IMG/VR virus record: IMGVR_UViG_3300009502_000203
Coordinates: 1 to 23,913 of that record
DNA: 23,913 nt
Source of the DNA: a virus
Strand: one strand, 5' to 3'
The translations under genes were made by a program, and so were the position numbers. The notes under the pieces are model-generated. The model ran no database searches, was not told where the DNA came from, and saw nothing but the letters and a program-made list of their open reading frames with translations. Below, one piece after another: positions 6,631 through 14,205 of the stretch (positions are counted from its first letter, which is position 1; each line of letters starts with the position of its first letter).

Positions 6631-8361
6631 ATGATATCAAATATTGACTTGATTGATCCACCTCTCAGCGAAATTGAGACAGAAAAGAACCCAGAGGATA
6701 TCCATATTAGGTTAATATATCAAAAAATTTTTTATGTTTTTAAAATTGTCATAATCTTAATCTCATTAGTTATTATTGGTTTTTTGATTTTAGTTGCAAT
6801 CGTTCCGGAGAACGGAATTATCATACAGCCGTTCGAAGGTAATCAAAAGAATCTTAGTGGAGTATTCACAGCCAATCATCTTAATTTCGAATTACTCGAC
6901 ATAAAAGATACTTATAGTAAGAAAATAGGTGACTCTGCATCTCAGTCTGATTATGGTAATGCACGTATAAGTATACCATCTATTTTAATACAAGCACACT
7001 CTATAGATTACAGCATCACCGGTTTGGGTAATGTTGGCGTTGGAGGAACATCTCTTTCCGTAGGTCAATTAGTTTTATCAATAAAGCAATTTACAGGTCA
7101 TAGTACACCGATCCTCTATGGCTGTATCGAGAGATCTAGATCGAATTTACGCATTATTGGCATTTTAAACGATCCAGGTCTCTCTGGGGGAACTAAGGCT
7201 TGGGAAATATGTAAGAATCTTTCAGAAAGCAGTGATGCTAGCGAAGAAGACATACCTTTGATGATCGAAGACCTTGCATTTCAAATAGCTACTAGCTTAA
7301 TAAATGAAGATAAATACCCTTGGTGGGATATCCTTCATTTCGTCCATTTATCGGAGACAGATTTCGGGAAAAATCCACAAACTTGGGAGGCATTCAAGAA
7401 TTTAACATTAAGCAGAAAAGCCTACATTAGATATACGGCTACTGGCAACATCAATGATCTAAACAGGGCCAGAGAATATGCAAGCATTGCAAATGAATCC
7501 GAACCCGGTTGCTCAGAAACTGCGGTTCTCTTTTCCCTCCTTGGTTCGTCCTATTTGAAGCTGCACGATTACTCAGAGGCAGAACAACTTTTCAAGAATG
7601 CTGTATATTTAAATCCTTCTGATAAAGTCTCCTGGTGTGGGATAGGCTTAGTTCTTCTCGAAAATAAAAATTTTGCAGAATCAATTCAAGCTTTTGACAA
7701 GGCAATAAGGATCGATCCGCGATATGCCGAGGCTTGGAACAACAAGGGCGTTACTCTTATGGCTCAAGGAAAGGATGATGAAGCCCTCCAAGCCTACAAC
7801 CAATCTATCAAGTTCGATCAGAAATTAGAGACGGCTTGGTTCAATAAAGGCTTAGCCCTCTATGATAAAACATATTTCAACGAATCGATTAAAGCTTATG
7901 ACCAGGCAATTAATCTAGATCCAACAGATTCAGACGCATTGACCAATAAAGGTGCTTCTTACTATAAGCTTAAGAATTATCCCCAAGCCATTCAGACTCT
8001 TAATGATGCTATTAACATAACTCCAAACAATGCATACGCATGGTACAACAAAGGTCTAGCTCTGGGGGCACAGGAAGAGTTCGATAGCGCCATCCAAGCC
8101 TTTGATCAGGCCATCAAAATAAATTCGAGCTATAAGAAGGAAGCCTGGTACCATAAAGGGGTGGTTCTCTATAACCAGGACAAGTGCGGAGAGGCCATCG
8201 AGGCTTTCGGTAAGGCCATCATGCTTGATCCCAACTATGCCAAGGAGCTTGAAAAGGACATGGCCGGCCAGGCACAAAGGATACCAATTCCCCCATGCAT
8301 GGCAGCAACTTCCACCTTCTTGAACAAAAGGGACGCGAAGAACGAGAACCTGACCTGCTAG
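6631..8361 (+). CDS. Membrane-anchored TPR protein with N-terminal sensor-like domain
   Basis: The product is 576 aa. A cytoplasmic N-terminus of about 35 residues precedes a transmembrane helix (VFKIVIILISLVIIGFLILV, about residues 36-57). The external segment at about 65-280 begins IIIQPFEGNQKNLSG and continues ISIPSILIQ, ISIPSILIQAHSIDYSITG, SLSVGQLVLSIKQFTG, and IATSLINEDKYPWWDIL. This layout resembles the domain preceding TPRs in bacterial and archaeal membrane TPR proteins (IxPFExP...G.s...L...L......G.v); that match is from memory. About seven TPRs occupy residues 290-545. The gene lies 6 nt after TPR1 and is surely co-transcribed with it. Probable role: membrane-bound protein-interaction scaffold. 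No enzymatic motif. Confidence 0.8.
   Translation: MISNIDLIDPPLSEIETEKNPEDIHIRLIYQKIFYVFKIVIILISLVIIGFLILVAIVPENGIIIQPFEGNQKNLSGVFTANHLNFELLDIKDTYSKKIGDSASQSDYGNARISIPSILIQAHSIDYSITGLGNVGVGGTSLSVGQLVLSIKQFTGHSTPILYGCIERSRSNLRIIGILNDPGLSGGTKAWEICKNLSESSDASEEDIPLMIEDLAFQIATSLINEDKYPWWDILHFVHLSETDFGKNPQTWEAFKNLTLSRKAYIRYTATGNINDLNRAREYASIANESEPGCSETAVLFSLLGSSYLKLHDYSEAEQLFKNAVYLNPSDKVSWCGIGLVLLENKNFAESIQAFDKAIRIDPRYAEAWNNKGVTLMAQGKDDEALQAYNQSIKFDQKLETAWFNKGLALYDKTYFNESIKAYDQAINLDPTDSDALTNKGASYYKLKNYPQAIQTLNDAINITPNNAYAWYNKGLALGAQEEFDSAIQAFDQAIKINSSYKKEAWYHKGVVLYNQDKCGEAIEAFGKAIMLDPNYAKELEKDMAGQAQRIPIPPCMAATSTFLNKRDAKNENLTC
7781..8136 (+). repeat. 356-bp near-identical block shared by the two TPR genes (copy 2)
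   Basis: Partner of 6041-6396. Also in this register, 5818-5850 of the first gene and 7758-7790 of the second share the string encoding LMAQGKDDEALQAYN. Confidence 0.85.
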
Positions 8362-8397
8362 CCGGAGCGAAAACCAAGCAACGCGCGGAATTCTATA

Positions 8398-8516
8398 AGA
8401 AGAAGCAACCAAACGCATTTAAGACGAGTGGCTCCCAAACTGCCTTATCCAGGGCTATCTAGGCCCTCATTCTAACAGTTCCATAAAGATGCAAATACTT
8501 AAATTATTAAGATACG
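8398..8516 (+). repeat. Diverged copy of the RHH upstream region
   Basis: Matches 4171-4307 over most of its length (AAGAAGAAGC, CCCAAACTG, CTAACAGT-CC-TAAAGATGCAAA, CTTAAAT). Together with the pseudogene it forms a direct repeat of roughly 350 bp that brackets the segment containing the TPR genes. Confidence 0.65.
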
Positions 8517-8745
8517 ATGACATTTACAGATAAGCCTACACAAAGAAAGAAGAGCATTAGACCGGATCTATGTAGCCGTTCTTTGGACAGCCAAGAAGGT
8601 ATTAACTGATTTTCAGGAAAAGGGACGCATCTCTCCTCAGGGAGATACGCTAAACGACTTGCTCTTGGATTGCAAGAAGGTCAAGGAGGGGATCAAGGAG
8701 CTAGAAATCCTACTAACTGAAGTAAAAGAGCAAACCGTCAATTGA
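8517..8745 (+). pseudogene. Frameshifted copy of the 4308 RHH-like gene
   Basis: From ATG 8517 the reading frame gives MTFTDKPTQRKKSIRPD, then shifts. In the adjacent frame the sequence continues IYVAVLWTAKKVLTDFQ, EKG, then SPQGDTLNDLLLDCKKVKEG and a helical tail to TGA 8743-8745. This aligns residue by residue with the 4308 gene (LNVTVLATAKNVLSDFQEKG...SQGDALNDLLLDY). No start codon exists in the second frame, so the copy is broken. The upstream 120 bp (8398-8516) also align with 4171-4307, including TAAAGATGCAAA and TAAGATACG. The TACGCT hexamer array is largely lost, consistent with loss of selection on both protein and site. Confidence 0.75.
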
Positions 8746-8750
8746 ATTAT

Positions 8751-8766
8751 ATTAATTATATAATAA
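8751..8766 (+). promoter_or_regulatory. TATA element for the ASCH-domain gene
   Basis: ATTAATTATATAATAA predicts transcription start near 8784. This excludes ATG 8770 as the start and supports ATG 8857, with a leader of about 70 nt. Confidence 0.45.
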
Positions 8767-8856
8767 GTGATGACACTGCACTTCCAGCTATCCCGCCACA
8801 GCTGTGATCACCGAGGAGAGAGGGTGGGGTCCGGGGAAAGAAAGCTGAGGGCCTTC

Positions 8857-9261
8857 ATGACTGATGCCATATTCTCGATCAAACACCGCTACGCAGAACG
8901 CATTTACAGCGGCCATAAGAGCGTAGAGCTGCGGTGGACGGCTCCGAAGACGCCCATAGAGCAGGCCTGGATCTACGAAACAGCGCCGGTGAAAAGGATT
9001 ACAGGCTGGTTTGAACCCGGCCTGATTCATCCACCGATGGACTGCGAGGCCCTCCTGGAGAGGTTCGGAGAGGATAAATGCCTGGGAATGCAGGTCATCG
9101 GGACCAAGGAGGAGCGACTCCAGGCGATGATCGAGGCCCTGGGAGACAAGCCTCTGCATGCAATCAGCATCAAAAGAGCCCAACGAATACGCCCTGTGGA
9201 GCTTCGCTTCAGGCCACCGCAAAGCTGGATGTACTGCAGGAAGACAGAAAAGCTCGGTTAG
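8857..9261 (+). CDS. ASCH/PUA-like domain protein
   Basis: The product is 134 aa from ATG 8857 (MTDAIFSIKHRYAERIYSG). An upstream ATG at 8770 would add 29 residues but precedes the predicted transcription start, and the extra part is Arg/Gly-rich and not domain-like. The body matches the ASCH fold of the PUA superfamily: AIFSIKHRYAERI.SG.K..ELR, IYETAP and V.RITGWFEPG. A C-terminal AISIKRAQRIRPVEL strand follows. ASCH/PUA domains bind RNA or modified nucleotides, and related COG4933-type proteins are predicted regulators. It is convergent with the provirus tail operon. A deleted copy follows at 9350-9501, and a third shorter repeat of its leader is included there. Confidence 0.75.
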   Translation: MTDAIFSIKHRYAERIYSGHKSVELRWTAPKTPIEQAWIYETAPVKRITGWFEPGLIHPPMDCEALLERFGEDKCLGMQVIGTKEERLQAMIEALGDKPLHAISIKRAQRIRPVELRFRPPQSWMYCRKTEKLG

Positions 9262-9262
9262 A

Positions 9263-9335
9263 AGTGCCTCCAAAGATCGCAAGCGTGGTGCTGGGCGCTG
9301 AGCAGGCCATGAAGCACGAAATTATCCCGGCCTGC
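9263..9335 (-). pseudogene. Fragment of the fibre-like tail gene
   Basis: Bases 9285-9335 repeat 10015-10080 of the adjacent tail gene: CGTGGTGCTGGG, GCTGAG-AGGCC, then ATTATCCCGGCCTGC, with a small internal deletion. The fragment lies between the intact ASCH gene and its remnant. Confidence 0.6.
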
Positions 9336-9349
9336 CAGAAACGGCTACA

Positions 9350-9501
9350 TCCCGCACTCCCGGCTATCCCGCCGCCGCGGCCGTGACCATCGAGGAGAGA
9401 GAGTGGGGTCCGGGGAGGGGGAGAGGAGAAATGCCTCTGTATGCAATCAGCATCAAGGAGCCAAGTGAATTAGCCCGGTTTGGCTTCGCATCCGGTCACC
9501 A
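9350..9501 (+). pseudogene. Internally deleted ASCH-gene remnant
   Basis: Bases 9350-9418 repeat the ASCH leader 8779-8840 (CTATCCCGCC, CGAGGAGAGAG, GTGGGGTCCGGGGA). The sequence then jumps directly to the 3' end of the ASCH gene: CCTCTG-ATGCAATCAGCAT at 9433-9455 matches 9151-9173. About 300 bp of coding sequence are missing. The remnant ends where the provirus tail operon ends. Confidence 0.65.
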
Positions 9502-10284
9502 TCACAAATACGCGCACACCGCCCTCACCTTCGTCTTCTGCTCGGTTCCCTTGAAAGTTATCGCCGTCATGGATGCCTGACCCGTCTTGCAGTTCAGGTA
9601 ATACGTCCCCTTGGCCGCCAGATCCAACAGATAGCCATAGAGGCTAACAGACCCCCTCAGAGAGACACCGGAGCTGATGCCGATCTTCGTCGTAGTCTCC
9701 TTATTCACCTCTGAATTGGCAGCCGTAGACAACGTTGCGAAGACATCAAGTGCTCCCGCCGCGGCCCTCGTGACTTCCAGCTCTGCAGCGTACTCTACCC
9801 TCCAGCGACCAATAGGAATCGTCAAAGATCCGCCCTTATTATACCAGGTTCCAGCCGCAGGCGACGCTTGAGAGCTATCCGATGTCACCAGGCTCTCGAC
9901 CCTCCATTTGGCTTCATCCACCGGGAATCCATAGGGCGCTTTTGCCATCGAGAAATAGGGCTCGATGATCCGGGAATTGGCCAGGCTGTAATCCGTGCCT
10001 GCATAGAGTGTAATCGTGGTGCTGGGTGCTGAGTAGGCCACGCCTGTGATGATGAAGTATGAAGTTATCCCGGCCTGCTGGAGCCTGACTCTCATTCCTT
10101 TTCCGTACTTCCAGGAGAGGTCTCCAGGCACGGTCAGAGTATAGGTCTTAACTGCAGCATCTGCGCCGGCATAAGTCCAGGACTCCTCCACCGCCGAGAT
10201 CCAGCCGCCATTATAGGCGTCCTCCAGGCGGCGGATTTTCTCCAGGAGGCTTTGCATCTGCTCAGATATCGCTTGCGAATCCAT
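9502..10284 (-). CDS. Tail fibre/baseplate-like structural protein
   Basis: The product is 260 aa. An N-terminal helix (ISEQMQSLLEKIRRLEDAY) is followed at residues 27-120 by a module familiar from many phage structural proteins: GWISA.EESWTY, LTVPGDLSWKYGKGMRVRL, YFIITGVAYSAPSTTITLYA, DYSLANS.I..PYFS and APYGFP. The remaining 140 residues are beta-rich and Ala/Gly/Ser/Thr-rich, as in receptor-binding or virion-surface tails. The start overlaps the upstream hub-like gene by 23 nt. It is the last gene of the structural operon. A piece of its coding region is duplicated at 9285-9335. Confidence 0.7.
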   Translation of the reverse strand: MDSQAISEQMQSLLEKIRRLEDAYNGGWISAVEESWTYAGADAAVKTYTLTVPGDLSWKYGKGMRVRLQQAGITSYFIITGVAYSAPSTTITLYAGTDYSLANSRIIEPYFSMAKAPYGFPVDEAKWRVESLVTSDSSQASPAAGTWYNKGGSLTIPIGRWRVEYAAELEVTRAAAGALDVFATLSTAANSEVNKETTTKIGISSGVSLRGSVSLYGYLLDLAAKGTYYLNCKTGQASMTAITFKGTEQKTKVRAVCAYL

Positions 10285-11587
10285 CGTACAGGGTCAACTC
10301 CATCACATCAGAATTCAGGGCGCTCTCGAAGGCTTTGTTCAGGATCCTCATGTCGTACTGGCCGTTATAGGGAGGCGAGGAGATCGTCACCCTCACGAAA
10401 TCACCGCATTGCAGGGTGTAGTCCGGCCTGGTCCAAATCTTCAGATAACGCTCATCGCAGGTCTGGCCAATCATGGCCGAGGTGCAGCGGAAGACCTGAT
10501 CATAGCTCATGGAAATGTCGCTGGTTACGTGCTCCTTCCAGACTCCGGCAGAAGGAGAGTAGTTGCCAGTATGATAATCCCGGCCAAAGCGTGCAGGCGG
10601 CCAGAAGCTGTAGCCAAAGGTGCAATCCCGGCCCTTCATGACCACGGAATCAAAGCCATAATTAGCAGCATCAAGAGTTCCAACCTCGAAATCAACCAGA
10701 TCTGCCTCAATGTAGGCCTTGACCGGGTTATCATACCAGCCGTTATAGAGCTGCAGATCACATCTCAGCTCCTGATCCCCATCGGAGCGGTTGACAAAAT
10801 TCCACTCCAGGCCCTCATGAGACATGACACGGTTGAGAGTGGTGATCAGCCTTTCATGCACAGCGGGAACGCCGGGACTGGAGAGATTCCAGGTGGGCAT
10901 GGGCGAGCCTTTGCAAAGGTGTGCATTCTTGTAGTTCAAGACGTAGCAGGGATAGTTCTTGGGATTGCCCTCCGGATCAGCTACGCCCGTTCTGACATAC
11001 AGATAATCGGTATCTCTAAACCACTGATTAACGGCCATGCCGGCCAGAGATGCGGCCTGTGTCAGCAAAGTGGTGCCCAAATAAACGGCGGGAGTGGGCA
11101 CCGGGATTCTCTGAGGAAAGCCGGTCCCGGTGTAGTAAGGGGCGCTGTAGGTTCCTGCCGGCGCACCCATAGAGGAAGCATCCTGCCAATTTGGAGGCAT
11201 GAGGGAACCGGCCTGGAAGAGTATTCCCTGGCTGGCCACAGTATCTCCGAAGATGTTGCTTATGGCGTCATTACTCGTATAGGCCCGCACATGCGGAAAA
11301 CGATGATGCAGTATGGCCGAATGGCCCAGGCAGTGGTACTCCTGCGGCTTCTTTGACTTGAAAGACGGCCTCGAAATCTTATCAAACCAGCCGCAGAAGA
11401 CGGGCATGGTTTCACCGGCCTTGGTTACATTGATCTTGGCCCGCTCATCCACAGTCTGCCCGTCGAAGCACTGGAAAGAAAGCCTCTGGTGGCCCATATG
11501 CGGCCAATCGGCCCGGTACTCGATTGGCTTGAGGCTTAAGGTAGAGCCATCCGGATTGGTGGCCACGAAACTCAAATCAGTCGGCAT
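10262..11587 (-). CDS. Baseplate hub-like tail protein
   Basis: The product is 441 aa and mostly beta. Near residues 45-75 it reads ERAKINVTKAGETMPVFCGW, then FDKISRPSF, the kind of barrel seen in gp27/gpD-type tail hub and late-control proteins (V.V...G...FsG.v..i). The C-terminal part, RYLKIWTRPDYTLQCGDFV then SSPPYNGQYDMRILNKAFES and LTLYDG, resembles the final hub domain that describes a parameterised loop and ends in a strand. The family call is inference, as no full match was recognised. It is placed between the tail terminator-like gene and the fibre-like gene, which is right for a tail-tip component. Confidence 0.55.
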   Translation of the reverse strand: MPTDLSFVATNPDGSTLSLKPIEYRADWPHMGHQRLSFQCFDGQTVDERAKINVTKAGETMPVFCGWFDKISRPSFKSKKPQEYHCLGHSAILHHRFPHVRAYTSNDAISNIFGDTVASQGILFQAGSLMPPNWQDASSMGAPAGTYSAPYYTGTGFPQRIPVPTPAVYLGTTLLTQAASLAGMAVNQWFRDTDYLYVRTGVADPEGNPKNYPCYVLNYKNAHLCKGSPMPTWNLSSPGVPAVHERLITTLNRVMSHEGLEWNFVNRSDGDQELRCDLQLYNGWYDNPVKAYIEADLVDFEVGTLDAANYGFDSVVMKGRDCTFGYSFWPPARFGRDYHTGNYSPSAGVWKEHVTSDISMSYDQVFRCTSAMIGQTCDERYLKIWTRPDYTLQCGDFVRVTISSPPYNGQYDMRILNKAFESALNSDVMELTLYDGFASDI

Positions 11588-11595
11588 TTTTCACC

Positions 11596-12615
11596 TCAAG
11601 GCGCTATGGTGTAGCTGATTGTGGTCGTAGCGTCATAGCCGCCCTTTTCGGCGTGCTTTCCATCAATCACCTGCACCTTCAGGCCATTTGTCCCGCTGTC
11701 GGCCAGCGTGGGCTTCCAGCTCGTCCAGTTTCGACTCTGCCAGCCTGAGAGGTCCTTCCAATAAGAGGCTCCAGGCGGCTGATGCAAGAACTTGTAAAAC
11801 AGCTCGTTGCCATCAGCGTCCGTTGCGGTGCAGATCAGCTCGATCTCCAGGCCGGGAGGCTGGGGGCTGGCGAGCGAGGGCATGAGACTCGTAATTGTTG
11901 GCACCGCCTGGGCGGTTGCAGTGATTGTGTAGCTTATCGACGTTGATTGATCCGCAGCCCCTTTGTTGATGCCTCCCCGGATTTCTATGTAAATTGTGGA
12001 TACACCTACATCGGCCTCAGTAGTCCTCCAGCTTAAGCTGTTTCTCGATTGCCACTCAGACATATCCCGCTTAACCCCACCAGTGCCAGGACCAGTTATG
12101 AGAAATCTATACTCAAGTCCTTGATTAGGAGACGCGATCGCTGTAAAAACAATCTCACTTGTTGCCGCTTTTGGGCTCGCCTGAGATGGAGTTATTGTTA
12201 AGGTAAAAGTGCTTTTGATATGACAAGACACTTCCATCTTGCACCTGTAGCCTTTGATTATGGCATCGTAGGCCACAACGCCAAATATTTTAGTAACTGT
12301 GACACCACTAAATCCATCATCAAGAATCTGGCGCACTGCATCGGCAATCAGAGCGCAATACTCAGCGCCGCCGTCGCCAGCAGTCCCTTTTCTAGTCCTG
12401 ATATCCACGATAAAAACTTGATCTGCAGAGAGAATCTGGCCGTGCAAGTCCGAAAGTTCGCAGGAGATCTGGCTTTTATTTACATCTCCACTCAAATCTA
12501 CTACACTGGCAGAGATGGCTTTGTTCTTATAAATCTTTGAATTAACTAGCGTGCAGAGGGCCAAATTGCCGGTTAAGGCGGCAAGCAAATTATCAAGTGG
12601 TGTGTAGCCTGTCAT
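11596..12615 (-). CDS. Tail terminator-like protein fused to two Ig-like (triple-tyrosine-type) domains
   Basis: The product is 339 aa. Residues 1-130 look like a tail terminator/DUF3168-type domain: start helix LDNLLAALTGNLALCTLV, strands QVFIVDIRTRKG, helix YCALIADAVRQIL, then TKIFGVVAYDAIIKGYRC.MEVSC. Residues 135-230 and 240-339 are two homologous Ig-like domains: EYRFLITGPG, W.SRNSLSWRTTEADVG and YIEIRGG in the first, FYKFLHQPPG, WQSRNWTSWKPTLADSG and LKVQVIDG in the second. Such domains abound in Methanosarcinales cell-surface proteins. Ig-like domains on virions often bind cell surfaces. The terminator call is inference; the duplicated Ig-like modules are directly visible. Confidence 0.6.
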   Translation of the reverse strand: MTGYTPLDNLLAALTGNLALCTLVNSKIYKNKAISASVVDLSGDVNKSQISCELSDLHGQILSADQVFIVDIRTRKGTAGDGGAEYCALIADAVRQILDDGFSGVTVTKIFGVVAYDAIIKGYRCKMEVSCHIKSTFTLTITPSQASPKAATSEIVFTAIASPNQGLEYRFLITGPGTGGVKRDMSEWQSRNSLSWRTTEADVGVSTIYIEIRGGINKGAADQSTSISYTITATAQAVPTITSLMPSLASPQPPGLEIELICTATDADGNELFYKFLHQPPGASYWKDLSGWQSRNWTSWKPTLADSGTNGLKVQVIDGKHAEKGGYDATTTISYTIAP

Positions 12616-12622
12616 CGTTTCC

Positions 12623-12943
12623 TCAGATCATTGATTGCCCTAAGTATGCCTTCCTCATCTGTTCCGTTCCCATGCTTGGGTCTTTGCCAAGGCCAATTAC
12701 CGGCCAGGAGAAGCCGCCACGTGTGATTAGGTCGTCCTTTTGAATAGGGCTTGAGGTCAGGATATAGGCAATCTGTTGCAACTGCCTGCCTTCGTCGCCC
12801 TGAAATGACTTGACCTCATCGTACCACAAAACAGTGATTGTAGAATCTGAGTAAACCGGATCAACATTTGCATCTACGCCGGTTTTGTGCCGCCAGATAA
12901 CATATTCACCCATTGAATCAAGGTATGCATCCAATAAGCCCAT
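12623..12943 (-). CDS. Head-tail closure/joining-like protein
   Basis: The product is 106 aa: MGLLDAYLDSMGEYVIWRHK, then TITVLWYDEVKSFQGDEGRQ, YILTSSPIQKDDLI and FSWPVIGL. A small beta-barrel with a flexible Gly/Asp loop and a 'do not exceed the capsid bound, then write region' order fits SPP1 gp16-type stoppers or head-tail adaptors. Position between connector and tail terminator-like genes supports this. An SD (AGGGAGAG on the sense strand) precedes the ATG. A 14-codon mini-ORF ATGA-coupled to the upstream gene lies in the 54-bp gap; its reality is uncertain. Confidence 0.5.
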   Translation of the reverse strand: MGLLDAYLDSMGEYVIWRHKTGVDANVDPVYSDSTITVLWYDEVKSFQGDEGRQLQQIAYILTSSPIQKDDLITRGGFSWPVIGLGKDPSMGTEQMRKAYLGQSMI

Positions 12944-12997
12944 TGAATATCTCTCCCTAAAAATTATAGACGAGCATCGGGAAGTCCGAGAAGGCGC

Positions 12998-13270
12998 TCA
13001 TACCTTTCCCACTATCCAACCGATTGCAGCGAAGGCTGAACCCACGAGCCCCCATTTCAAGACGCCGTTCCGGCCCAGCCAGGAGAATGTGCATCGGGAG
13101 GCTTTGAAAACGAAAAGATATTTGTCGCCTTCATCCAGTCGGGCAAATATCTTATCATGCTCATTCTTGTTGCTCGTTGTCAGGCAGTTGACAGCCTGCA
13201 CGACCTGTCCGAGGATGATATCTCGGCTACATTCAGGAGGGATCTTGATGGCCGGGTCTTGGTCGTCCAT
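12998..13270 (-). CDS. Small membrane-anchored protein (C-terminal transmembrane helix)
   Basis: The product is 90 aa. The N-terminal 60 residues are polar with a helical segment (ILGQVVQAVNCLTTSNKNEH). The C-terminal helix (VLKWGLVGSAFAAIGWIVGK) is a transmembrane segment or hydrophobic anchor. This polar-helix-then-membrane layout recalls XhlA-type phage lysis accessory proteins, but the resemblance is architectural only. It lies 12 nt after the holin-like gene, so the two probably act together. Confidence 0.55.
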   Translation of the reverse strand: MDDQDPAIKIPPECSRDIILGQVVQAVNCLTTSNKNEHDKIFARLDEGDKYLFVFKASRCTFSWLGRNGVLKWGLVGSAFAAIGWIVGKV

Positions 13271-13282
13271 GCGCCCTCATGC

Positions 13283-13477
13283 TCATGCATTGTGTGTGGC
13301 GGTGATCTTGCGCAGGCCTGCCATCAGCAGAGAACAAACTATGAGAATCGTCTGAGGCTCTATGCCTGTCTGCTGGCCCACGAAGGCAGCCGCGCCAGGA
13401 TCGATGTAGCCTACCAGACCGATCAGAAAAAGGGCAGCAGCGGCGATGTAGGTCCTATATCCTTCCAGATTCATCAT
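13283..13477 (-). CDS. Holin-like two-helix membrane protein
   Basis: The product is 64 aa with two predicted membrane helices, at about residues 8-25 (TYIAAAALFLIGLVGYI) and 40-56 (EPQTILIVCSLLMAGL), a short loop between them and a basic tail (RKITATHNA). This size and topology match small phage holins. ATG ATG gives two adjacent start choices. It is preceded by the 68-aa gene with no gap and followed by another membrane protein. No endolysin was found nearby, so the lysis role is inference. Confidence 0.6.
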   Translation of the reverse strand: MMNLEGYRTYIAAAALFLIGLVGYIDPGAAAFVGQQTGIEPQTILIVCSLLMAGLRKITATHNA

Positions 13478-13684
13478 CTATTCCACCTCCCACACAAGCC
13501 ATCCTTTGGCCACGTAGAATTCTATCTGCTCATCTGAGAAGTCGAGGGCATTGTACCATGGGCCCTTTTCACCGGTGCCCTCCAGGATAATTAGTTCCTC
13601 GTTCTCGTTCTTGCTCAGGCTCTTTGGGCCGAAATCGCCCCTATTGATTCCGCCTTTCTTTTGACAATAGAATTTTTGTGACAT
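13478..13684 (-). CDS. Small hypothetical virion-module protein
   Basis: The product is 68 aa: basic, Lys-rich N-terminus (MSQKFYCQKKGGINRGDFGPK) then an acidic region (NENEELIILEGTG) and WYNALDFSDEQIEFYVAKGW. The shape suggests a small OB- or winged-type fold, but no family was recognised. It lies 8 nt after the connector-like gene and abuts the holin-like gene. Conserved position in the head-tail module would suggest a structural or assembly role. Confidence 0.6.
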   Translation of the reverse strand: MSQKFYCQKKGGINRGDFGPKSLSKNENEELIILEGTGEKGPWYNALDFSDEQIEFYVAKGWLVWEVE

Positions 13685-13692
13685 GTATCAAT

Positions 13693-14187
13693 TCACCTCA
13701 TTCTCGCTCCCCGGTACTTTCTCAAAAGTTTCCTGGCCACTGAGCTAAGCAAGCACTGACTGCCCGCACCTACTACAAAAGTCTCTGACAGTTTGCCTGC
13801 GACTGTAAAGGACTGCACGCCCTCATCTTGTAACCTCTTGCGGCCTCCTATGCCGACACGGTAGATCTCTAATGCCTCTTCGATGCACGCAGATTTCACA
13901 TCCTGGGGGACTATTGCAAGCCCGCTGGTGCTGTTGTAGTCCAGAGTCACGCCATCGATAATTCTGGGGAATGCCCGTTTCTGATCCAGTACACCCGCGG
14001 TTATTCCTGGATCATATTTTTTGCCCCGATAATTCCAAGAATCAATAGCCTGAGTGGCTCTGTTTAAGTAAGAGGTCATCTGTTGATCTGCCAGTGCCTG
14101 GAATTCTGCGGCCCGGTCATCTCCTACTAAGTAGGTTGCAGTCTCGGCCAAAGTCACATAGGCGTCTAATACGGGTAGTTCGACCAT
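13693..14187 (-). CDS. Head-tail connector, DnaT-like/gp6-like
   Basis: The product is 164 aa. It begins LPVLDAYVTLAETATYLVGD, followed by LNRATQAIDSWNYRGKKYD, QKRAFPRI, G.TLDYNS, VPQDVKSACIEEALEIYR and a C-terminal LLSSVARKLLRKYRG. This pattern (helix-start AYVTLAEA..YL, W.YRG.K, Q...FPR, IP..V..A..E.A) is the one annotated in many phages as putative DnaT-like protein, and it corresponds to a head-tail connector. It follows the head genes and precedes the closure gene, as expected. Confidence 0.7.
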   Translation of the reverse strand: MVELPVLDAYVTLAETATYLVGDDRAAEFQALADQQMTSYLNRATQAIDSWNYRGKKYDPGITAGVLDQKRAFPRIIDGVTLDYNSTSGLAIVPQDVKSACIEEALEIYRVGIGGRKRLQDEGVQSFTVAGKLSETFVVGAGSQCLLSSVARKLLRKYRGARMR

Positions 14188-14205
14188 GATGCACCTAAAA
14201 AAAGA

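Noticed and set aside
10409-11356. Long plus-strand ORF (315 codons)
   Set aside because: It is antisense to the hub-like tail gene, which has far better protein character and operon context.
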